From assembly GCA_949358305.1 (NCBI GenBank), contig OX442322.1, forward strand, positions 558,001 through 622,000: DNA of 64,000 bases, given 5' to 3'. The DNA is from Strigamia acuminata. Taxonomy: Eukaryota; Arthropoda; Chilopoda; Geophilomorpha; Linotaeniidae. The stretch's first letter is position 1. Every line of letters begins with the position of its first letter. The position numbers and the translations under genes were made by a program. The notes under the pieces are model-generated. The model ran no database searches and was not told the origin of the DNA. It saw only the letters and a program-made list of their open reading frames with translations. This document shows, one piece after another, positions 10,697-19,940 of this stretch.

Positions 10697-12427
10697 TCAA
10701 AGTGTGTGGAATGCTTTTTCATGGGACGGTCCCCAATCAAACTTTTCATTCTTTTTGGTTAAATTCATCCTCGGTTTGGAAATGTCCGCAAAACCAGCGA
10801 TGAACTTCCGGTAATACGAGCATAATCCAAGAAAACCACGTAGTTGTTTGACGTTCACAGGATTTGGAAACTTGGCCACAGAATCCAGGTTCCTGGGATC
10901 CGGTGAAATACCTTCAGCATCAACCACATGTCCGAGATATCGAATGGTGTGTGTCGCAAACGTACATTTGCTCAGCTTGACTTTGAGATTCTCTGTTCTA
11001 AGCTTTTGGAAAACTGCCTCCAAATCGATGAGATGCTGGTCGAAAGTCTTTGAAAACACTATCAAATCGTCAATGTACGCTATGCATACCTTTCCTAAGA
11101 GGTTACCAAGCACTTTGTTTATCAATTTTTGAAAGGCGGCTGGGCTGTTACAAAGGCCTTGTCCTAAGACGTTGAACTCATAATGGCCTGAATTTGTTGT
11201 AAATGCAGTCTTTTCCTTGTCCGCTTCATCAATTTCTACCTGAAAATATCCTTGGATTAGATCCATCATTGTAAAATACTTCGCACCCGCTAGCTGGTCT
11301 AAGGTGTCGTCGATGCGCAATAAGGGATAAACCATCTTCTTTGTTACTGCATTTAAACGTCTCCAATCAACACAAAATCTCCATTTGCCGTCTCTTTTCT
11401 TGATGAGCAGTACTGGTCCACTCCATGGGCTCTCAGATTCTCTTATTACTCCCATGTCGAGTAGCTTCTTTGTTTCAGCTTCTTCGATTTCTTTCTCCTT
11501 AACAGATCGTCTATAAGGCTGTAAATGGATTGGAGGAGAATCTTCTGTATCGATTCGATGTTTGATCGCTTGCGCTTTGCCTAGGTCGCTGTCAGATGTT
11601 GCAAATCTATCGGAATTCTTCTCCAGCAGTTGTCGCATCAGCTCTTGTTGAGATGGCGTCATATTCTCAGTTGCCATGGCCATGCTAAAGTCAAATTGAT
11701 TAGCTCTGTTTTCATCAAGCACGCCAGACTCAATTACATAAAAGGCTTTTGCAATTGCTGAGTTTTTTCCTAAATAGATTGTCTTTTTAGTTGGATTCGC
11801 AACACGCATAACTCCTTCACCTTGTCTGAATTTTGTCAATGTTTTGCAACAAATTACTCCAAAACGGTCAATTACTCCACTAAGTGGTTCTATAAATAAC
11901 TCATCATCTATTTTCTTTGCAATCTTTATTGGAACTACACATTCATGTAATGCTGGAATTGTAATTAGTTTTAAAACTTGGGCTATGTAACTTAAATCGG
12001 TATAATTCTTAGACATTGGGAAAACTTCTTGTTGTTCATCTTTTGGGCCTACAAAGATCTTCTGTTGGTCATAGTCGAGTTTACACCTTGCAGATCTTAA
12101 GAAATTATCTCCTAGCAGTAAATGGCGTCCAAATCCATTAACGATCAATACGTCGATGGTGTGCTGTTGTTGTCCAACATCAATGGTTATACTGGTTTTT
12201 CCTTCTGGGATTATCAATGAGCCATCCACAACTCTCAATCGAACACCTGGGCAGGGCTGATATTTGAGCTGCAGAGTTCTCACCAAATCTTCACTAATGA
12301 TGTTACGAAAACCTCCAGAATTCAAGACACCAGTGATTTTCATACCATTTAATACTACTGGAAACTGCAAAAGTTCGTCCATGGCGTGCAACTCGATGAT
12401 TTTAGAAATCATCGAGTTGCACGCCAT
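10697..12427 (-). pseudogene. Gypsy protease and reverse transcriptase
   Basis: A 576-codon open frame. Residues about 25-115 are a retropepsin-like domain, but the active-site Asp of D-[ST]-G is Asn here (VLNSGG), which should abolish catalysis. The RT follows (about residues 300-500) with KKRDGKWRFCVDWRRLN, the first catalytic Asp in FTMMDLIQGY, LGQGLCNSPAAFQ and the catalytic YIDD. The 5' end lies on a perfect inverted repeat (12380-12428), so the true start of pol is unclear; the first Met of this frame lies inside that repeat. Confidence 0.8.
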
Positions 12428-12428
12428 G
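12380..12428. repeat. Perfect 23-bp inverted repeat at gypsy gag-pol junction
   Basis: Arms 12380-12402 and 12406-12428 are exact reverse complements around a 3-nt centre (TAG on the plus strand). In the transcript it would form a 23-bp hairpin at the very start of the pol frame, 35 nt after the gag stop. Confidence 0.9.
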
Positions 12429-12462
12429 AATTTCTTCTTGTTTTTCCGTCTTTGTGGCCATT

Positions 12463-13773
12463 CTAGTTTCCCGATAGATTATATGGTCCACCACGTGGGG
12501 CTCCTCGATTTCCTCGGCCTTGGTAATTTTCAATAAAATTTTTACCTTTATAATTTGGATTTTGTGGATGACCTTGGTTGTTTGGGTTCCCCTGTTGTCT
12601 TTGACCTTGTGCTGAATTCCGTTGCTGTTGTGGTGAATTCCATTGCTGTTGTGGATTTTGCTGTTGGAATCCTTGACCTGAATTATTCCAATTACCTCTG
12701 TTTTGACCTCTGTTATTATTCCATCCTCTTCCTTGGTTCCAATTGTTGTTGTTATTCTACCATACACGTTGTTGTCCAGATCGTCCTCTAGAGTTACCTC
12801 TATTGTAGAACTGGGCCTGATTTGGATGTGGTGTGTACCATTGATTTTGGAAGAAGACAGGAGTAACCTCTGCATATTGAACTTCCCCAAACTGCTGCTG
12901 TTGTCTTAGCACTTTGACCTCTGCTAACAACTCGTCTTTGGTTTTATTGACGTCGCTCGGTTCAACTAACAAGCTTGGTTTCACCTCGCCTGTTGTATCA
13001 ACAGCTTTTTGCAGTAGGGTTAGTAAAACTTCTGCAGGGTCTTCATTGAATGCATGAGCTTCCAGTAATCCAAGTTGAGATGTTAATTGATCCAATGTCT
13101 TTGGATAATTAGCTACTAATTTGTCTCTGATCACCTTTTTTAATCCCTGGAACACGTGGAATATCTTTTGATCTTCGGTAAACGTTGGTCTCGCAAAAGA
13201 ACATTCTTTTAATATTTTCTGCATATGTTCCAAAGCTGTTCCATCTTTGTGCTGCATTGTTTGTAATTTCGACAAAATTGTTGTTATCTGCCGTCTAAAT
13301 TTCAATTTCAATGCCTCTTTCCATTCAATCCAAGTTCTAGTCGGATGTAGTGGAAGTTGGTCTAAATACCACGATGACGCAGAATGTTTCAGCACTATGG
13401 ACAGATGTTTAATCCTTTCGGTGTCATCAGCAATTGTATCTTCATATCCAATTAACCATGTGTCAATATTCCTTGTAGCTGGATCAAAGTCAACTGGATT
13501 TCTTCTATTTATCACTAAGTTTTGTAATACCGTCTGTATTGCTAGTAATTCTGGTGAAGCACTTGCCATTTTAGTAGAAGATTGTTCAGTTTTAATTGTC
13601 ACTTGTGATTGAATTAATCCTTTGTGCTCCTCAATATCTTTGGCTGCGTCCTCAAATGCGTTGTCCAAATTTATCTGTACACTTTCCAAAAGATCACCCA
13701 ACTCTAATTGTTCTTCAGGCAATAACCAATTGTTGTAGTAAAAAGTGGGGGACTGGATCTCATAGGATCCCAT
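12463..13773 (-). pseudogene. Gypsy gag
   Basis: Starts MGSYEI at 13773. The first 338 codons include a Ty3-type capsid region (FDPATRNIDTWLIGYED, then SSWYLDQLP and the WIEWKEALKLKF block, residues about 95-240). A TAG at 12757-12759 follows. The same frame then stays open to a TAG at 12463-12465 and encodes an Asn/Gln/Gly/Arg-rich tail with repeated QGR/RG motifs, likely the nucleic-acid-binding part that replaces a zinc knuckle. The TAG at 12757 looks like a single nonsense change. A long open frame in another register (12402-12890) is a shadow of the low-complexity tail. Confidence 0.75.
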
Positions 13774-13832
13774 GTTAAACTATCATTTCTGGCTCAAAAG
13801 GATTTTTAAAATTCCAATTTAGCTGCCAAATG

Positions 13833-14736
13833 TTGATAAATTTCAAATTTGATCAGCCCTAACCTAACCGCGTATTCGTGTTGGAACAGTCCAGCCTCCA
13901 TGGCTGGGTGGGGGACATGTGTGGTTAGCGAAAAAGGGTGTAAAAATAAAATTCCTTACCCGACAAGTTATCTCTCTGTTTCTTCCATCGATAATGATAA
14001 GGAATTTGTATTGAGGTTCCAATATATATACAAGAAAGTAAATCAATTACATTTCCTTTTTTAAAATTCGTATTTCAATTGTTTTTAATTGTATTTTAAT
14101 TTTTCTCTATTTTAATTTGATTTTAAATTGTTTTTAATTGTATATCAATTGTTTTTTAATTGTATTTCAATTGTTTTTAATTGTATTTCAATTGTTTTTA
14201 ATTGTATTTCAATTGTTTTTAATTGTATTTCAATTGTTTTTAATTGTATTTCAATTGTTTTTAATTGTATTTTAATTTTTCTCTATTTTAATTCTATTTT
14301 AAATTGTATTTAAATTCGATTTTTTAAAAACTCTATTTCAATTCTTTTAAATTTTATATCATTTCATTTTAATTCAATTTAAAATTGTATTTTAATTCGA
14401 TTTTTTAAAAATTCTATTTCAATTCTGAACATTTCAAATTACGCATATCAGAATAACATAAAGGGAAAAAAAAATAACACATTCTAATATCATTCACTTT
14501 GCAGTATTACATTGTGAGTGCAAAAGCTCATTTGTTTAAAGTTCAAATCTCCAATTGTCGAATAAAATAGAGGCAAAAAAAATAAAACACATTTTTCCAA
14601 TTTTATTTCAATTACTAATTTTTTAATTGTATTTTATTCTTTTTTTTATTTCATATCATTTCATTTTAATTCGATTTAAAATAGGAAATGTAATTGGGTT
14701 TATTTTGATTTTCTATGGAAATTAAAATGAATCAGT
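13833..14736. repeat. AT-rich region with 21-bp tandem repeats
   Basis: Positions about 14128-14270 hold roughly six copies of a 21-bp unit alternating ATTGTATTTCA and ATTGTTTTTA. They are flanked by degenerate versions to 14430 and again near 14600-14690. The first 230 bp (13833-14060) may be gypsy LTR. No gene seen. Confidence 0.7.
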
Positions 14737-14740
14737 ATGG

Positions 14741-14793
14741 TATATATAAGTCAACATACTGTCAACATACTGTCAACATACTGTCAACATACT
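14741..14793 (+). promoter_or_regulatory. TATA box followed by four 11-bp direct repeats
   Basis: TATATATAAG at 14741-14750 runs straight into four perfect tandem copies of GTCAACATACT (14750-14793), which end 9 bp before an ATG. Expected transcription start lies within the repeats. Confidence 0.6.
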
Positions 14794-14802
14794 GTAGTTA
14801 AA

Positions 14803-15063
14803 ATGGAGTACTATTTTGAACTTTCCCACGTTTTAAGAATAGAAGAAAGAAAAAAACGTTTATTTTCGATTATGATGACGCTGATAAACAAATGGGGAGG
14901 CGCAATTGTGGATATCAGTGATTATTCGTTAATTTGGAGAACAACAAATGCTTTGTTTCCAAATTTGGATAATCAATATTGCACCGAGTTTTTAATTAAA
15001 TTAGTACGGATAATTCCGGGCCAAAAAATTTATGATATTGGCAAATTTAAAAATAATTTTTAA
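14803..15063 (+). CDS. Small unrecognised protein, 86 residues
   Basis: Start ATG at 14803, chosen because it follows the TATA box and repeat block; an upstream in-frame ATG at 14737 would lie inside the TATA box. The protein begins MEYYFELSHVL and has a charged stretch (RIEERKKR). It is otherwise a compact mix of hydrophobic and aromatic residues with no signal peptide or zinc motif. I do not recognise it. It is on the same strand as the Polinton polymerase at 51652; without element A the two would be about 0.6 kb apart. It could be a Polinton accessory gene, but this is inference from position only. Confidence 0.4.
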   Translation: MEYYFELSHVLRIEERKKRLFSIMMTLINKWGGAIVDISDYSLIWRTTNALFPNLDNQYCTEFLIKLVRIIPGQKIYDIGKFKNNF

Positions 15064-15276
15064 AAGCTACTCAACTACTTTTTTTAAATACACACAGCTT
15101 AGGGTTGTGAGTAAAATAATCAAATGTAAAAAAATTGTTTTTTCATAAACAAAACAATATTCAGATTATAATATGTCTACTTAATTACAGACACAGTTGT
15201 TATTTCAAAATATCAAACTTTATTTTTAATTCTTCTATTTTTTTTCCATTTCATTTGAATGATTTTGGACTTGTTC
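15064..15276. other. Short AT-rich intergenic stretch and left target duplication of element A
   Basis: No gene seen. The last four bases (GTTC, 15273-15276) are repeated immediately after element A at 51273-51276. Confidence 0.8.
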
Positions 15277-16822
15277 TGTCGTGGTGAGCCTATAAAATAA
15301 TTAGTTATAAGCTACTGACCTTTTAAGTTCCCCAGGTTCTTCTTATCCAATTTTTGGTGTTGGATGAAAACTAAATTCTACAAGTGCTTGACGTGTGTTG
15401 TGAGGTAAAAATATGAGACTATTTCCTAACCTAATTGATATTTTTAATTGGTCTTTAAAACCCCCAAAAATTACAATAACGAACAATGATATCCCTGATA
15501 ACCCCAAAACACTCTAAATTCACCACCACCGATTAGCCCCAAAGAAACCCAATCACCACATACAAAAATTAGCAATATAGCAAATTCAAAATGCATTCAA
15601 TGCAAAATTACGAACGGTTTATCTGGTCTGGAGGTGGTCTACTGTTTTGTTGCGTCAAGTTCTTTTTCAGATACGATCTTCCACTTGTGGTCACTCTCTC
15701 TCTCTCTCAGCAAGGGGTCGAGTCTGGCCACAGCTTCTCTTCTTGGTTGGAATTGAAAACAAACAACGTCCCCTCTCGTGGGTGTGGTCGCCTACGCCTT
15801 TCTCTCCGGATCGGTTGGTAGTGCCGCTGGTCAGTCTCCCAACACGGGTTGTTGATGGATTGTTCGGGTGCACCGGATCTCGTACAGTCGTCGAAGAAAC
15901 AATCAGCCTCGGTTGCTTTTAGGCAAGATTGTGAGAACTACGTCGGACTGGAAAACAACTCGCAAGGAGTTAGGGAACAATCTAGTCTGGCTCTCCTGTC
16001 ACGAGTGTCTTTTCATTATTTCTTGGTTTACCACATCACCTCGGGAAACGCCTACTCCTTATTAAAATTCCACCACTCACAACAATCTTTTAATGTAGCT
16101 TCAGGGCTTTCCTGCACTTAGGTCACCTGTCCGATTTCTTTTTATTAATGAGTCCCTGTCACTGGATTTCACATTGTTTATGTCTTTTCTCTGTGAATTT
16201 CCTCAGGCACTTTTATGTCCTTCACTCACCAGACCAGAGAACAAAGAACATTCCTTTACCAAAATCATACAATATTTCCTACTAAAACATTAAGAGTACA
16301 TTATTATGAATGTCTGAAAACACTTTATCATATAATTAAGAATATTTGATCAACAACACTCCTAACACTTCTTTTATTTCCATCAAGGTAGAATGATTAG
16401 AAGGAGAAAGAGCCAAAGAGTTGAGAATCCACCACCAATCTAATTACCTATTAACCTTCAATTTTAATATCTATTAAATCCTTAATTCAGAATATCCATT
16501 AAGGTCCTAATTCAAATTATCTATTTAGTTCTTCTAGTTGAAAATCTACTCCATTAGTAAAATTGAGAGCCCCTCCTTAATTGAGGTCACTCTTACCCAA
16601 CCCTCAGCTCCCCTTTGTCTATGCCTTCAGGCCTAGTCTACCACTTAGATGAGTGTTTGTTTTCCTTCACCCTTTTGTCCCACTCCTGTCTAAAAGAACA
16701 ACACCGGCTACTTATTTAAATGAGTGTTTACATTCTTTCATGCATTTTTATTCAAGGACAAAATATGTTTACACACCTAACCCTTTGATTATAATGTTTT
16801 ATTCATCGTCGCTACCGCGACA
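15277..16822 (-). repeat. 3' LTR of element A
   Basis: TGTCG...CGACA boundaries. Adjacent to the polypurine tract at 16823-16836. Plus-strand ORFs inside it (15591-16065) recur in all four LTR copies only because the LTRs are near-identical, and I do not call them genes. Confidence 0.95.
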
Positions 16823-16836
16823 TCCCCTCCCCCCTA
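16823..16836 (-). other. Polypurine tract of element A
   Basis: On the minus strand a run of G and A (AGGGGGGAGGGGA) directly abuts the 3' LTR. The same tract is at 19888-19901 in element B. It primes plus-strand DNA synthesis in LTR elements. Confidence 0.85.
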
Positions 16837-16874
16837 GGCCCATAATAACTTAAGTTATTAGGCCTAAAAAAGAA

Positions 16875-18338
16875 TTAACGTCTCATTCGTGAGAAAATAC
16901 CCACTACCGTAGTAATGGCGAATAATGAACCCATCACCAGTGCAATCATAAAAATTGCGTTTTTTATACCGCCAAATGGACTCCAACCAATGCCAGAAAA
17001 CCAACCGGCAATTCCCACTCCCATATCTGCTGTTCCCCCCGAGATTGAGATAGATTGATTCGGTCCTAGAAGGCTTATAATTGGGTCCTGCAAACAAAAT
17101 GAAACAACTCTACACACAGTAGTTCTTCTTGAGTTTAGGCACAACTTCTCAGTCTGACATTTTTTGTCATAAAGGAACTCGATAATATGAGTGCCGGGCG
17201 TCGTTCCGATCTGAATTGCGCGAGTATAAATTGTAATAAATTCAAACTGCACCTGGACGACACCCGGAAGTGCTTTTGAATAAGCGATTAGTTCCATCGT
17301 AGCCAACGAACCGCAAGAATGGCAACCTGAAACCTTGCCTATTGATTCGATTATTGGCAGAACTCGAGCCGTCTGAACTCTCATTTTAAAATTTGGAGCT
17401 GTCAAATGGATCTCCACCGGGGCACTTTTCACAAGTTCAGAATATACCTCATATTTTTCTGACATTAAAACTCGGTGGTTAGAAATGACCATCGGGACTC
17501 GATTTTGTTGTTTCTCCCGCATAACCCAAAGATATCCTATTTTGGTATAGCACCTTAAATTTCTGTCTTGAGTGACACATTTATACATATGTGGGTCAAA
17601 AACAAAATTGTGCGTCATCGGTTCAGCTGCTTGTATATCTCCCAATGCTCCCGCTAGAGGGCGCCCGACGGGCACGGCCCTTTCCAAGTGTGCCTCTTCG
17701 GGGTGGAGATAACTCTGCACCAGATCTCGATTTATTATGGGAACTGTTTGATCCAGATTCCCCAAGACCTCTATTTCGATGCCATGTGGTAATCTGACTT
17801 TCCCTTGTGTGTTTATTTCAGTCACATTATCTCCTTCTCCCACAAGAATTCTAAGATGGGGTTGGCATGAAATTCCGGTCAGCTCTGAGACTTTGTAAGT
17901 TGAACCAAAATAAGGCAACAGAAACCACTTGTGGAACCAGCAGCTTTGTTTATGCAAAATCCAACACGTCACTCCGGCCTCGCCTCCAAAACAGTCCAAA
18001 ATTCCGCGTGCGTTTTTTGCCTCAGATGTAAGATCGGGAAAATGGACGTTTCCGCGACACTTGTCACCCCAAGCACAGTATTCTGAATTTGGGCAATATA
18101 TCGTAGACAAAGTCTCGGCAGCGACTTCGAAGGTGTAGTAAGATAATCGAGTCTGCCAAGTGCATTTTACCTTCTCAAAAACAATCGTTAATTTGGTTAT
18201 TGGCTCTTGGTTTTTAGTTTCGAACCAGAGGCACATAGCGAAATCCAAGTTGGATAGTGTGATTCTCGCGTTCAAAGTGGCTTTGCATTCTGTTCCCTGA
18301 CTGGTTTTTTCGCAGTCGTGAATCTCGCTCGAGATGAC
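16875..18338 (-). pseudogene. Env of element A, C-terminal (Gc-like) part
   Basis: Carries most of the Gc-like ectodomain of a bunyavirus (phlebovirus)-type glycoprotein: many paired cysteines, a Cys- and aromatic-rich loop (CFGG...CWILHKQSCWF) where class II fusion loops lie, a CHSCGS motif, and a C-terminal membrane anchor (AIFMIALVMGSLFAITTVV) with a short RMRR cytoplasmic end. The frame is open. It is split from its N-terminal part (36270-37714) by element B. If B and one CTTG copy are ignored, the two parts keep the same frame with no stop or indel relative to B's env. Not expressible as one protein at present. Confidence 0.8.
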
Positions 18339-18342
18339 CTTG

Positions 18343-19887
18343 TGTCGTGGTGAGCCTATAAAATAATTGGTTATAAGCTACTGACCTTTTAAGTTCCCCA
18401 GGTTCTTCTTATCCAATTTTTGGTGTTGGATGAAAACTAAATTCTACAAGTGCTTGACGTGTGTTGTGAGATAAAAATATGAGACTATTTCCTAACCTAA
18501 TTGATATTTTTAATTGGCCTTTAAAACCCCCAAAAGTTACAACAAGGAGCAATAATATCCCTGATAACCCCAAAACACTCTAAATTTGCCACCACCGGTT
18601 AGCCCCAAAAGAAACCCAATCACCACACATAAATTAGCAATATAACAACTTCAAAATACATTCAATGCAAAACTACGAACGGTTTATCTGGTCTGGAGGT
18701 GGTCTACTGTTTTGTTGCGTCAAGTTCTTTTTCAGATACGATCTTCCACTTGTGGTCACTCCCTCTCTCTCTCAGCAAGGGGTCGAGTCTGGTCACTGCT
18801 TCTCTTCCTGGTTGGGATTGAAAACAAGCAACGTCCCCTCTCGCGGGTGTGGTCGCCTACGCCTTTCTCTCCGGATCGGTTGGTAGTGCCGCTGGTCAGT
18901 CTCCCAACACGGGTTGTTGATGGATTGTTCGGGTGCACCGGATCTCGTACAGTCGTCGAAGAAACAATCAGCCTCGGTTGCTTTTAGGCAAGATTGTGAG
19001 AACTACGTCGGACTGGAAAACAACTCGCAAGGAGTTAGGTAACAATCTAGTCTGGCTCTCCTGTCACGAGTGTCTTTTCATTATTTCTTGGTTCACCACA
19101 TCACCTCGGGAAACGCCTACTCCTTATTAAAATTCCACCACTCACAACAATCTTTTAATGTAGCTTCAGGGCTTTCCTGCACTTAGGTCATCTGTCCGAT
19201 TTCTTTTTATTAATGAGTCCCTGTCACTGGATTTCACATTGTTTATGTCTTTTCTCTGTGAATTTCCTCAGGCACTTTTATGTCCTTCACTCACCAGACC
19301 AGAGAACAAAGAACATTCCTTTACCAAAATCATACAATATTTCCTACTAAAACATTAAGAGTACATTATTATGAATGTCTGAAAACACTTTATCATATAA
19401 TCAAGAATATTTGATCAACAACGCTCTTAACACTTCTTTATTTCAATCAAGGTAGAATGATTAGGAGGAGAAAGAGCCAAAGAGTTGAGAATCCACCACC
19501 AATCTAATTACCTATTAACCTTCAATTTTAACATCTATTAAATCCTTAATTCAGAATATCCATAAGAGTCCAAATTCAAATTATCTATTTAGTTCTTCTA
19601 GTTGAAAATCTACTCCATTAGTAAAATTGAGAGCCCCTCCTTAATTGGGGTCACTCTTACCCAACCCTCAGCTCCCCTTTGTCTATGCCTTCAGGCCTAG
19701 TCTACCACTTAGATGAGTGTTTGTTTTCCTTCACCCTTTTGTCCCACTCCTGTCTAAAAGAACAACACCGGCTACTTATTTAAATGAGTGTTTACATTCT
19801 TCCATGCATTTTTATTCAAGGACAAAATATGTTTACACACCTAACCCTTTGATTATAATGTTTTTATTCATCGTCGCTACCGCGACA
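18343..19887 (-). repeat. 3' LTR of element B
   Basis: Same family and boundaries as the LTR at 15277. Shares B-specific variants with 34721-36265 (e.g. CAAGGAGCAAT near 18543). Followed by a polypurine tract at 19888-19901. Confidence 0.95.
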
Positions 19888-19901
19888 TCCCCTCCCCCCT
19901 A
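19888..19901 (-). other. Polypurine tract of element B
   Basis: Identical purine run abutting the 3' LTR of element B. Confidence 0.85.
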
Positions 19902-19940
19902 GGCCCATAATAACCTAAGTTATTAGGCCTAAAAAAAAAA

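Larger units (their letters stand above)
5753..13832 (-). mobile_element. Decayed Ty3/gypsy retrotransposon with nested hAT element
   Basis: Minus-strand order gag (13773-12463), protease/RT/RNase H (12427-9977), integrase (10007-9171), then the post-integrase tail (6251-5753) on the far side of a hAT insertion. Removing the insert together with one copy of a 13-bp direct repeat leaves the integrase-tail frame continuous. A candidate 5' LTR edge is TGTTGATAA at about 13833 on the plus strand, with a TTTGGCAGC primer-binding-like word next to it on the minus strand. I could not pair this with a 3' LTR. Nonsense and frameshift changes in gag, pol and tail show the copy is inactive. Confidence 0.75.

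Noticed and set aside
12402..12890. 162-codon minus-strand ORF between gypsy gag and pol
   Set aside because: Alternative register of the Asn/Gln/Arg-rich gag tail; the other frame gives the expected QGR-rich nucleocapsid-like sequence.
14128..14270. CRISPR-like array
   Set aside because: Contiguous AT-rich tandem repeat with no unique spacers, in a eukaryotic context.
14128..14313. 61-codon ORF with seven-residue repeats
   Set aside because: Direct translation of the 21-bp tandem repeat; no sign of a gene.
15591..16065. Plus-strand ORFs of 65-91 codons recurring four times in the giant-element LTRs
   Set aside because: They recur only because the LTRs are near-identical copies. No domain or start context was seen, they overlap one another in several frames, and one codes through a CT microsatellite.
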